Shown here in pieces: positions 22,601-32,451 of a stretch of 64,000 nucleotides of DNA. Origin of the DNA: Lophius americanus (Eukaryota > Chordata > Actinopteri > Lophiiformes > Lophiidae). Numbering within the stretch: the stretch's first letter is position 1; each line of letters opens with the position of its first letter. The stretch is taken from the NCBI GenBank assembly GCA_037951165.1, contig JBBDHG010000008.1, positions 7,594,001 through 7,658,000 of the forward strand. The letters run 5' to 3'. A program made the translations under genes and the position numbers. Below the pieces are notes generated by a model. That model searched no databases and was not told the origin of the DNA. It was given only the letters and a program-made list of their open reading frames with translations.

Positions 22601-24818
22601 CAGGTTTCAGACACCCTGGAAATACTGTTTTAGTGTATTAATTAGCATTTCAAATGTCAGATCCTGTCAGTGGCTGTTCTTCCCAAACAACAATTTATTG
22701 AACTAGCCATTGAATTAGATGACGTGAAGGTTTTGATGCTTCATTTTTAATGCCATGGAGAGTCCGCAGGTTGACGACGTGACGAATAAAATGAGATACC
22801 TGTAGCTGTTTAAAGCTGAAATTAGAGATATTTTCTTACTTTAAGGATGATAACTACTTTTAGCAATGATAGCTGATACTAGCTTTTTAAGAAGGGTTAG
22901 TAGAAAAACTGGAAGTGGTTTGAAATGTGTAGAAACACTTAAGTTACAGGAATGATGGAGTTTCTCTCGGAAATAGGAATTTGGCACTGAATGATTTAAT
23001 GTGAATCAATACTAGCCAGTACAAACTACCTTCAGTACCCTTAAAAGTACAGAGTACAGTACAGCCACACCTGAGTGAGGTGGTTTTTCTGACTTAAGTG
23101 CAACTGTATGTTCATGTAAAGTCCTTTAACTGTATCAAAGTGAAATATAAACTTAATCCATAATCCAAACATCAATAAATAATGCAGCTGTTAAATATGC
23201 AGTTCTGTCAACAAAGACAATATACTAATTTGAGTCTAAAGCAGAAAATGAACTATTCATCAGTTTAAAGCTCTGTAACAGGTGCTGGGAAGCATAAACC
23301 GATTACCCAGATAATACTCAAATACTCCTGCTTCTCTGAAGGATTGGTTTCTTGTGTGGAATGTGAATCCTGGTTTGGGTAGACTCTCCAAACGGAATCA
23401 TGATTATTGTGAAATAGCATGTTTTTATCATACATAACACATTTATCATTTAACCCTTTTTGTCTCCTAGCAACATCCTCCTAAGACGGATTACGTCAGA
23501 GCTGTGTCTCTCCTGACTGGATACCTGATCCAGTCCAACGGAGCCAACTGTTCCACTCTCTACTACCTGACCCAGGTGGACCCCAGAGGTGAGACAAGAC
23601 GCAAGAGGCGCCAAACCTGATGTGAACCTCAACCCACAGTCCAAAGGTGGCACACAGGAGTCGCCAACCTGACCCAAGCCTCGACCCATAGCACAAAGAT
23701 GACGCACAAGAGGCCCAAACCTGACCTAAATGTTGACCCTCAGCACAAACATAATACACGGGAGACCCTAACCCTGAGACACAGCTCAGAGACGGAATGT
23801 CCTGCAGGGAATGGAGTCCACTTTAAGGATGACAGAATGATAGAAACAAGTCAGAAATGACCGGTCTGTGTGACACAAGAAATGTTTGCTGATGTCAGCT
23901 TTAGAGAAAAATGATATCCCAATTATTTTTCCAATCCAGGAGCCACATTCTCTGAAGAATGCATTTGAAGACCACTTTTGTCACACTTGGGCCGCGACGT
24001 CTGTCCCATTTCAACAACCCCTTCAAATGTAGTCCACAGTGGCCTTCTGAATGCATTGATCCCCCACTCCCACCCTATCCCAAGATTCATTGTGCATCAG
24101 TGGAGTTTAGATTCTCCTCCTCAAACAGTATGCACTGGCATACTCCCCCATCTCATACACAAAACTGTTTCTACAGCTTTAGCTATGACTTATTATCAAT
24201 GTGTTTAGGTAACAGGAGCGGTGCTTTGTGATACAAACACATGAAGAGCTGGAGAGACTTGCTGTAGGCTAGACTCTCATCCAACAGCATTAAATGTGGT
24301 CAATCACAGACGTGCCTTTGTAGATCGGGTCCAACGGAGGATGCAGCCTCTGAGCTGGGACTAATCCTCCATCTAAACTTGTGTTGGTCCTGAAAGAGAC
24401 TTAAGGCTCCATAGACTCTCGGTAACATGCTGTCTTGTCCTCTCTGTCTGAAGGGTCATTACCAAAGTGGGTGGTGAACAGGGTCTCTCAGTTTGTGGCG
24501 CCAAAGGTAAAATGATTCTTCTGATTAAAATCCAGTGTGTTATATGTTCTCTTAGAGAAACCACTCATTTCCTCATGTCTCCTTCTGTCTTTGTCTTTTT
24601 AGGCGATGAGGAAGATCTACAAAGCGTCTCTGAAGTATCCAGATTGGAAGCGGAAGCACAACCCCAGCCTGAAGCCGTGGATGTTTCCAGAGCAGAACGT
24701 TCTGCCGTGCGTCAGCCTGTCGGACCTGACGGTGCAGCGAGCTGACTCTCTGGAGAACATCGACGAGAGTGGCTTGAGTGAGGAGAAGCCGGCCCACAGC
24801 GATGATGAAGAAACTTAA
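14382..24818 (+). CDS. stard10: stard10-like START-domain lipid transfer protein
   Basis: Six coding exons join in frame: 14382-14547, 21797-21944, 22100-22203, 23471-23588, 24454-24506 and 24603-24818 (TAA at 24816). From the ATG at 14401 the product has 261 residues; human STARD10 has 291, so an upstream exon may add the N-terminus. Hallmarks read directly are PDDSDFSSFRDQC, the TLYDVLHD..YRKKWDTN block, YDIGRLTANVDIGYYSW, KNRDFVTMRSWLPLG, NYSVKHP, TGYLIQS, LPKWVVN and the DSLENIDES tail. They cover a whole START fold, which in STARD10 binds and moves phosphatidylcholine and phosphatidylethanolamine between membranes in the cytosol. The C-terminus SDDEET is an acidic serine site like the CK2 target known in mammalian STARD10. 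It lies upstream of and parallel to arap3. Orthology to STARD10 itself rather than an ohnolog is not settled. Confidence 0.93.
15360..15785 (+). mobile_element. Tc1-like transposon, left half
   Basis: This stretch resembles the left end of a common fish Tc1 family: a terminal block with ATAACACTATAACCACTA, then GGGTGGTGTATATTA and CAAGTGAACATTTTG, followed by the transposase N-terminus. In forward frames the latter gives fragments such as DRGQIV and GERRF, interrupted by stops and frame changes, ending in GSDRKVSEH-like sequence. These encode the paired helix-turn-helix DNA-binding part. The DDE catalytic half and right terminal repeat are missing. It sits in stard10-like intron 1. Confidence 0.7.
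17240..17600 (+). repeat. Dispersed repeat, copy A
   Basis: Segments around TTTCTGACA, GAGCTTTA-like, TTCAAATGTTTT, CAACCATTAGTCTGATTT and GGGGACTTTTCGGGGATA appear in the same order, diverged, at 56790-57060. The parallel order in two introns of different genes shows an old dispersed repeat. Its class is unknown to me. The 82-codon ORF at 17365-17613 is not coding. Confidence 0.5.
19520..19540 (+). repeat. Poly(T) tract
   Basis: An uninterrupted run of about 20 T lies in stard10-like intron 1. It may be the poly(A) of a minus-strand retro-insertion, but no body was recognised beside it. Confidence 0.85.
19635..19669. repeat. (TA)n microsatellite
   Basis: About 17 TA dinucleotides in an unbroken row lie just 5' of the L2-like fragment. 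Confidence 0.95.
19697..20430 (+). mobile_element. L2-type LINE fragment, internally deleted
   Basis: Upstream reading gives FQSGFRSAHSTETSLLRVTNDL, then AAFDTVN, motifs of the reverse transcriptase fingers. The text then jumps to LQRLQSVQNSSARILMRVR, INPVLHSLHWLPI and the C-terminal tail FCSAAPRLWNALPDHLR..TFK..LKTFLF, so the catalytic RT core with its YxDD box is deleted. The 3' end has GCACTTTGAGATTTGATCC and a (TTA)n tail, typical of L2-like fish LINEs. The ORF at 19764-20132 is the joined remnant and not a host gene. Confidence 0.82.
20860..20985 (+). repeat. Dispersed teleost repeat, right-end type
   Basis: The run TGTCCTGCAAATCCGTCCAT, CACTGACAAACAGACAAACG and GACAGGGGTGAAAACATAAC followed by CGCCTT reads as the reverse-strand counterpart of the family at 11388-11600. 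A 20-base piece, CGCCTTAAATAACATTGGA, is repeated at about 20960 and 21000. Confidence 0.55.
21797..21944 (+). CDS. stard10: stard10-like coding exon 2
   Basis: It reads from MRIVCKDVTADTLYDVLHD to IGYYS, with the conserved YRKKWD block. The acceptor is TTTTTGTCCCAG and the donor GTCAGT is at 21945. The exon enters in phase 0 and leaves with one base of the Trp codon of GYYSW. Confidence 0.93.
22100..22203 (+). CDS. stard10: stard10-like coding exon 3
   Basis: The first two bases complete the Trp codon, then RCPSPVKNRDFVTMRSWLPL and NDYLIINYSVKHP follow. The acceptor ends GTTTGAAG and the donor GTGAGT is at 22204, phase 0. Confidence 0.92.
23471..23588 (+). CDS. stard10: stard10-like coding exon 4
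   Basis: It encodes QHPPKTDYVRAVSLLTGYLI and then QSNG..STLYYLTQVDPR, the lipid-pocket strands of START. The acceptor is TTTTTGTCTCCTAG and the donor GTGAGA is at 23589, phase 1. Minus-strand ORFs over this region (23450-23759) are antisense shadows. Confidence 0.93.
24454..24506 (+). CDS. stard10: stard10-like coding exon 5
   Basis: This 53-bp exon encodes GSLPKWVVNRVSQFVAPK, the start of the C-terminal START helix. The acceptor is CTCTCTGTCTGAAG and the donor GTAAAA is at 24507, phase 0. Confidence 0.92.
24603..24818 (+). CDS. stard10: stard10-like terminal coding exon 6
   Basis: It encodes AMRKIYKASLKYPDWKRKHN, then a tail with FPEQNVLPCVSLSDLTVQ, DSLENIDES and the acidic end HSDDEET before TAA. 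The acceptor is TTTGTCTTTTTAG. The final serine followed by D-D-E-E fits a CK2 consensus, as known for the human C-terminus. Confidence 0.95.
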   Translation, partial: AMRKIYKASLKYPDWKRKHNPSLKPWMFPEQNVLPCVSLSDLTVQRADSLENIDESGLSEEKPAHSDDEET

Positions 24819-24965
24819 ACATTTGGAAAAGACTGAAATGATTGGCATGATTTGGGTTTGTTGGTTTGTTCGTGTGTCAGACTGGTGAGACCTGATTCTT
24901 CTTAATCTATAAATGTTCACTGTGTACCAGGGGATTCCAGCTTCATTATAAGGTCCATTTAGGAA

Positions 24966-24971
24966 ATTAAA
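24966..24971 (+). terminator. Candidate polyadenylation signal ATTAAA of stard10-like
   Basis: ATTAAA lies about 150 bases past the stop codon, with T/G-rich sequence 30-70 bases further on. This is the commonest variant of the poly(A) signal. Other downstream signals are possible and there are no transcript data. Confidence 0.35.
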
Positions 24972-26100
24972 CTCGCCTGATTCAGGTGAGGTAGAAGCAG
25001 TTATTATGTTTTAGGTATATGCTTATTGGTGCTCTCAGGTGTTCTGCTCAGGTTGAAGGTGGGTGGAGTACATCAATTAATTCTGACATTTATATATAAG
25101 TACGTATCATATAACCTTACTTTCTGCTTCGGATGTTATTTCACCATTTTCATTCAGACCACTGAGCTGGTTACATAGAAGGGACATAAACTTTTTAAAG
25201 TGTTTGTGTCTGAATTATTTCTTGTAGCCAGGTTTGAGCCTCTTCATCCTTATGAGGGATCTTCAGGTGTTGCTAAGTAGATATGTTAGATAAAATCTCC
25301 AGCGGGTGTAGGGTGTACCCTGGGGTCTCCTCACCTGGAACACCTCCACAGGGAGGCCCCATTAAGCATTGCAATCAGATGTTGAACCATCTTAAGAGGT
25401 TACTATTGACACGAAGCCGGAGCAGCTCCTCACCTCAATTACTACATCCAGACATTATCATTGTTTCAGCAGCTATCTAATGCTCTTGACCACACTTTAG
25501 AGTTGGAAGGTAGATTGGTTGGTAAATCCAGTATTTTGTCTGTCCACTCAACTCCTGGAAAAGACTCGATGTTTCCTTAACTCTTTTGAAAGAGGCAGCA
25601 ACTCCCCAAACAAGAGGGAACAATTTCACTCAGTTAAAAAATACTCCAGTGCTGCTGAAGGTCACCGACTGATGAGGCTGATAGAATGACATCATCTGCA
25701 TAGAAATTTGACTCTGAGGTTGAAAGCTTAACACAAAGGTTACCCACAAATCCAGACTAGTTATTAAGAGAAAATACATGTTACTAAAGAATTCAGTGTA
25801 TCTAATTATATATAATTAAACTACTTTGAAAAAGGGGGGCACGTTTAGGAAAACAATGGTAGGCAATTCAGGGTTTTTATTTTATGAATTCCTCTGAGAA
25901 ATGAATGTAAATGTATAAAAGAAATTGTTATTTATGATTTAATGTGGTCCTTGTTAGTTGTCCCATGTCCAGTCATTACACCCAAAAGTTCAAAATGGAC
26001 TGGAATGGTGCTGAACGGTGTTTTGGCACCTTTGATATATAAATAAATATCGGCATATTCAGAATAATATCAAGCCAGTTCATCTTTGGTTTGATCGCAG
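24972..26100. other. Downstream of stard10-like, nothing recognised
   Basis: No exon or repeat family was recognised here. The 65-codon ORF at 25283-25480 has no known motif. Confidence 0.4.
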
Positions 26101-26109
26101 TGGGAGCAG

Positions 26110-26185
26110 GGGCCACACATATATGTATGTGTATATATATATATATACATGACATATGTCATGTCATGTATATATATGTATGACA
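26110..26185. repeat. AT-rich palindrome with (TA)n arms
   Basis: A perfect 14-base palindrome ATGACATATGTCAT (about 26149-26162) is flanked on both sides by GTATATATATA-type arms and CATACATA-like edges, so the whole 70 bases can fold on itself. Such AT-rich palindromes often vary in length. Confidence 0.75.
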
Positions 26186-26377
26186 CAAAAACGTTAGTCT
26201 AGTTGGTTTATTTTGTCAGGTTTATGAGGTAATTGTTACAAAAATTGTTGATAGCTAATATAATGATGAAACTCTGAGTTTAGTCTTGTGCCTGCTTGAA
26301 ATAAGTGTCATTAATGTGAACGTAAATGTTTTCCTGTCTCAAAGATTGACCATGTGAGGAAGTGGCGATTTGTCCAT

Positions 26378-26447
26378 TACGGAGCTGGGATAGGCTCCAG
26401 CCCCTCTCTGATAAGCGGTCACACATACTGGATGGATGGATGATGAC
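26378..26447 (+). repeat. Fish retroposon-tail motif with (GGAT)n
   Basis: GAGCTGGGATAGGCTCCAGC followed by CCCTCTCTGATAAGCGG and a (TGGA)n run is a very common string in teleost genomes at the 3' side of dispersed retroposons (recalled, not searched). The rest of the element was not recognised. Confidence 0.6.
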
Positions 26448-26454
26448 GATAGAG

Positions 26455-28030
26455 TTTAGACAATCAAATCACCGACGCACCTGTATTCGTTGAGTCATTA
26501 GCATCTTGAAACCACATGATGGCGCTGTTTCAATATATACGGTGAAATGTAGAGGTTTCTACTTTGTGTCATAGCGATGGCTTAAGGGTTCCACTTTTAA
26601 CAGTACATCAATAATTTGCGTTATGACGGAACGTCTGACGGAAAATGTTAAAATATGCCGCATATAATAATCACTTCATGAAAAAAAAAAGATTAAATAA
26701 ATATTTAAAAATGAGTGAGTGGAACCTAGATCACGCACGCGGACGGCCTCCGCCTCACCATGTTCCTCCGTCAGTCAGGAGGAAAACTTCATATTGGACT
26801 ACATCCTGAAGAATGCAACTGGCCTCCGATTCTCTCTGCTCTCTATTGTCTCAGCTTCTTCCTGTTTCCTCTCTGATTGTTGTTCGGACGTGAGGAGGAA
26901 ACTCCACCACTGTCCAGCTTCTACTGCTCACACAGGACGTGGACTTCCTAAATCCTCATCTCAGGGATTTAGACTGCACAAGGCCTTGGTTGTTCCACTG
27001 CTGCCTTAATACATTCAGATTACCATTATGAACTTATTCATATCCATCCCCCTTAATTTGATACATATCTGATATTTTTGAAGCTTCTGAAAACAAAATA
27101 TCCTTTTTTTCAGATTAGAATTGAGCCACTTATATGTGGTCCTAGTTATGATTCATGGCCAAACATGAATGGTAATAGTCTCACTAAAGCTCATGTGAAT
27201 ATTGTGCATAGACATATGGACTAATGGCTCTCACATCGGTTAGATGACAACAACAATGCAGATCAGGAACAGCTGTGCAAAGTGTTTCTCATGCTCCAGA
27301 GCAAAATCCAATTCATGATTTTGCAACTAGTGCGTCCATTTCTCTCAAATAATACATCAGTGTCGTTTCGGCGGACAGATATGTTCATATTGGAAGCAGA
27401 TACCAGGTCACTTGGAATTATGAATGTGGAAAATAAGAGGGACCCAATCTGTTCTGAGCAAAAATTGGAATTGAACAAAGGATTTGGGTTGTTTCAGATT
27501 TACTAAAAGATATGTATTACAGGAATGTTAGGAGTGAGTCTGTGACATCATTGTTAGAGTAGTTGGAGGATGATTCTTAAAAAATATTTGCTTTAAATTG
27601 CACACCAACCATTTTCTTGCTGTCAAGCCAGAGATAGAGTCACATACAGCTTTTGTTGATTGTTTAATTAAAGATCCAATCATGATAGTCATCTATTCTG
27701 ATTGGTTCATTCAAGTTTATCTAATTTTGAGTTGAGACCCTGACACAGAGGAGTCAGCTGCCGGTACAAAAAAAGAGTCATCATCACATTTCATCAACAG
27801 CTTTGTAGAGACAAGATTGTTAGACTTATGTCAATTATCAATCAAAAACAAAAACAAACAGTGGACGGGGTCCATATGATATGATTACTCATGGATTTAT
27901 CTTCCTTTATAATTTCCTATACCCAACCCTGAGAGCCTGACGCCGATCCCAGGTTCCAACTACCATTGGGCAAGAGATGGTGGACTACACCTTGTTGCTT
28001 GATCATCATGAGATCATCAACCATCCACAT
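26455..28030. other. Intergenic, nothing recognised
   Basis: No exon or known repeat was recognised. The 96-codon ORF at 26719-27009 and the overlapping pair at 27263-27506 have no familiar motifs and no coding support. Confidence 0.4.
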
Positions 28031-28037
28031 TCACGTA

Positions 28038-28180
28038 TACAGTAATGAGTCACCAACTCACCCATTCTCACATGTTCTTGGGCTATGGCAGGAAGCTGGT
28101 ATACCCATGGAGAAAACTCACACAAACATGAGTTCAGGTGGATTCGACCAAGAACCTATATGCTGTGAGGCAACAATGCT
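28038..28180 (+). repeat. Degraded dispersed fish repeat
   Basis: CCAACTCACCCATTCTCACA, GTTCTTGGGCTATGGCAGGA, GTGGATTCGACC and TGCTGTGAGGCAACAATGCT occur in order. This is a decayed copy of a repeat very frequent in teleosts, recognised by recall. The ORF 27966-28211 crossing it is not a gene. Confidence 0.55.
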
Positions 28181-28949
28181 GCCCCAAAACTTTATGAAAT
28201 TTTCAAAATGAAAAAAACAACAAACGTTTGCCTCAACACCAAAACATATAAAACTGTTGGTACTTGGTCATCAACAACAACATGAAGTACCAAAATTGTT
28301 CTTTCATTCCCCTCAGATGTGATTCTGACATTGCAAAAGACATTTTCTGTTTCTGAGGAAGTTAATCAAAAAATTATAAACAAAAATTCTATAGTTAGAA
28401 TTGTAAAATAAATAGTATATCTTTGTTTTTACCAAGTAATTACAGTAATTAATCATCAGTTTCATTGAAGAACTCCTCATTATTTAAAAAAGTAGAGACA
28501 ATGATCACATGGCAACAGTGAAACCTGTATTAAAGTATGAATGTATTTAATTCCTCATAGATCTAAGGTTCTGACCCTACTATGTCCGTTTTATCTGACA
28601 TACGTTGGGTTTTTTTAAATTATTTTGGTGCTAAATTAATATATATAATTTTTTTTAAATATCTACTTTACTTCAAATAACCTTAGCTATGACTAAACTT
28701 ACGTTGTCGTCTTGTATTTTTCATCATTCTAGTTTAATTGAAATACATCTAACATAACTGCGTCATAAAATCATTAAGTTGGATTTTGCTCTGGAGGAAG
28801 AAGAGGAAACAGCCCTGTATTAGTGCTTTTATTTTGAAACTCACAGGCGGAAGCTTAATCTTCAACTACTCCCTTCAACTTCTCACATGGATGCGAGCCG
28901 AGTTTCTCCTCCTCCCAGAGTTCCCAGTTTGACTGAGAGACATTCCGGA

Positions 28950-29032
28950 GTTTACTGGCCTAGTAAGCGGGATAAAAACCAGTGCGGCGAGAGCCCAGAC
29001 TGGACCAGAGCAGAACCCAGACTGGATAAGAG
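28950..29032 (+). promoter_or_regulatory. arap3: Candidate distal promoter and 5' non-coding exon of arap3
   Basis: A TATA-like GGGATAAAAACC at about 28969-28980 is followed some 20-60 bases on by a G/C-rich stretch (GTGCGGCGAGAGCCCAGACT) that ends in GATAAGAG before a consensus donor GTGAGT at 29033. It contains no ATG. GGAA-core (ETS-type) sites occur upstream. The next recognised + strand acceptor in front of coding sequence is the one at 41119, which would give a 12-kb intron. Linking this exon to arap3 is inference; a separate non-coding transcript is also possible. Confidence 0.4.
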
Positions 29033-29039
29033 GTGAGTT

Positions 29040-32000
29040 TCTTTAAATCTTTGATATGATGTGGGTCCTGTCACTGGTCTATCAGTCATACAGGAGGCAA
29101 CCCGAACAGCAGGCTGTCCTCCCATTAGAGCCCCACTTCTCCCAGTTTGTGCCACTGGTTAACTCTGAACAGCGGGCGTGACGCACGAAGGAAGTTTTGG
29201 CACAATTTGTGATTAGTTGTGTGTGTGCACGTGTGTGACATCAATTGGAGACCGGTTGTATTGGTCATCTATCAGCAGGTTGAAACTGCAGAATGTCAAA
29301 CAATTACCAGACAATACTTTTTGATAAAGTGCAAGCAAAACACCGGTAGCATATGTGACATCCTTCTGCATATCCTCTCACATGTGACGTCACGGCTTTT
29401 GTATTACTGTGATGCAGGTATAAATGGAAGTGATAGATGACGTCACAAACTATTAGGTAAGTATGGAGGGAGTACTTGAATACTTGAGTAAAAGTAGCAG
29501 CACTAAATACTCACAACAAATGAAAAATAGTGCTTGATATGGTCCAGAATGGTCTGGAGGGGGGTTCAGAAACCTCTGAGACGTAAATATTTTATCATTT
29601 TAACAGTTTCACACTTCATGTGTGTTCTTTTTTGGTGTAAAGTGGCAGCAGGATGTTTCTTCCACTCACCAAATGAGTGAGTAGGCCCAGCCCCCCACTG
29701 TCCCAGACCTATGGGACAAGGGCAGGCCTTACCATCCAGGAATTTGGCCCATGCAGCTTGAAGAAATCTTATCTTATCTCTCTTTTCATGCAGTGTGCCA
29801 ATGACATGAAAGGTGGCTTGCCGTTATAAGTACAATAAAATTCATATTGAGAAAAATACTTTTAAAAAAAACCAATCGCTTTTGTTACTTTTGTATGTTT
29901 ATGGTGTTTGGATTTGGAGCGACGTGAGACATTTGTCCTAAATCCCTGCGTCAACTTCCTCTCCTCAAAAATGAAAAGCGGAAGTGCAGTTCTATTGTCA
30001 TGGATGTATTTTTCTGTAGAAGGTCCAGGTTAAACCCACTCATAAGTTTCGTTTTGTGGCACTAGCTTTTTTCAACTGTTGTTTGTCAGCCTGTGACCCC
30101 AGTGTGTAAAGTTTCAAAGTGGCTAGCTGAGGTTAGAATGCCAGCTAATGATCTTGACTCAAGTTTGGTAGGTTTACAACTCCAATCAAGTACTTTGACT
30201 CTCGTGCAACCTGATGAAAGACGTTTAAAGCTGGATTTGGCCTTGAGGCCCATTTATACTCAATTCAAAATATGAATACGGAGCTTCCCGTTCGTTCTTC
30301 TGTGTTCATTGCATTTGTATTCTTGCAAGTTTTTCTGTTGGTTGAAGGCTCATTTTTCCTACCCACATGTATGGAAATAAATACGTCCTCAAACGAGGTA
30401 GCCAAAAACACATATACTTATATTCCTCCACAAAAGGGCAGCGAAGAGTCAAACGTTTCAATGGCGGTGAATATGACATTGTCCAGGATGTTGTGATAAT
30501 GTACGTAGTGTTGATTAAAAAGTGTTTAAAGCAGAGCCAAAAAGACCTTTAAAGCCCTCAAAGACCACCACATATGGTGATATTTTTCATAATGTTTGTG
30601 GAAATTGGTCTTGGTTTTACTGAATTATGGTTAAATTACTGCTCCCAATGATTTATGTTGGTCTTAGTGGTCCTGCTCTATTTCATAAAGGAATAAGTGC
30701 AAATATGGACAGAAGTCTGAGTGTATCCATATACATCTTAAACACGAATGAGCATTATACAAGAAAAACGGATGAGTACCACAGTAAATAATTGTGCCGT
30801 CTCACCTTCGTTCTCTAAAACTCAGACAGGACCTAGATGCAGGACTCAGTCAGGTGATCAGAGCTGTCCAGATAATCATATGATTCACTGCATCTTTTCA
30901 CATGTTGACCATGATGCTTTTCCAGTGACCTCAGAACCTGTACCATGTGGCCTCCTGTTCTGTACCATGTGGCCTCATGCACAGCTCCTGCTTGAGGCAT
31001 TTGGGGTCTGTATGTAGATGTGTACGTTTCAGTGATCCTGTGAAAGTTTGATGTTTTCAACTGATTTGAGAACAGTCCCTGGATTCATGTGACGTCTGTA
31101 GGAGGAAAAATGTCGAGGAGGAGGAAGCTGCACTGACTCACTTCCTCCTCCTGCTTTGTCCTGACACTGATGACATGTGTGAGTGTTTGTGTTTCCTACA
31201 GTTATTCATATTTTTTTTATTGGTTTTTCTTCTTCTCTTTCTCTGTGTCACTCCTTCTTTTCCTCTTTTAGCAGCTGACCTTTTTGAATTCTTTAGTTTT
31301 TGGTCGGAGCTGTATTGATAAATTGGGTTTCCCGTATTTTTTTCAGGGCATTTGAGGACTGGTAGTCTGATGTCACACAGATAATTTTAACCATTGAATA
31401 CTCTTAATATGGGGTGACTGTTAGCTGTGTTTCTCCTTTTAGTCCATTTCTTTGCAGTGGTTTGTTGAGTCACCCTTACAAATTAAATATGTTTTCAGTA
31501 GCTCAAAAACAGCAGATCTGTCTGCTGTTCACTGAAATAAACCTGCTAAAGATTTGTTACTGATGCCAGTGCCACACAGATGTGTATACGAGTACATATA
31601 AACACATAATAAAAATGAAGTTGATTCCAATAAAAAATGTAAGTTACCTTTGATGGTGTTACTGAAGTTTGGCTTGCTACATTTACAGCTTGAATGTGGT
31701 GAAGCTTTATTTACTGTAGTTTAAGTGGTTGCTTGGCTCATTATACTGGATCTTAAAAGTGAAATATTTGACCCCTTGTACACAAGTCAATACCCTTCAT
31801 AGTGTGTCCTCTGTTTGCAAAGTCGATGTTGAAGCAAATATAGCGCAACATGTCTGCAGTGGAGTGCTGTTGGACCAAACGGATTAACAAATTAACAAAT
31901 TAAAGACACACTAAAGGTGTTGGACATGAGTACAAAGACCCAATTTAGCTCGCCGGCAACACGACACGATTCGGCAGAACTGAAACCTGCATAAAAAGCT

Positions 32001-32440
32001 GCTAAATATGGTCCTCGGTGAAAGACTGGCGTCCAGGGAATTTGAGCTCAGTAAAAGCAGGAGACAATGGTGGCTTATATCCTACTACAAAGTGCAACAG
32101 AAATTGTAAGGTTTTATTTTCCATGTTTCATCTCATTGAATTTAGTGGCTTCTATTGTTTAGAAAACGAAATCTGAGCAACAGCATATGAAGTGTGGTGA
32201 TACCGTGGTATACTACCTTTACTTAGTATACTGTATTGTACAATATAACGTCTAGTTATGTCAGACATGGATGTATGAGTAATTTCTCATTCTTGTGCAC
32301 AGTAAAAGTGTATCAACGATAACGAGGATTTGCTGTGATATTTGGAGAAGACAGAACAGAGATTCCTGCAGCATAGATGTAGAAAACAGACCAAAACGAA
32401 AATAATTTTATTAAAAAACTTCATCGAACTACTACTCATA
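29040..32440. other. Intergenic or arap3 5' intron, nothing recognised
   Basis: No exon or repeat family could be supported here. ORFs are under 90 codons and lack known motifs. Overlapping + and - ORFs at 30748-31060 look like chance. Confidence 0.4.
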
Positions 32441-32451
32441 GCTCCCCAGCT

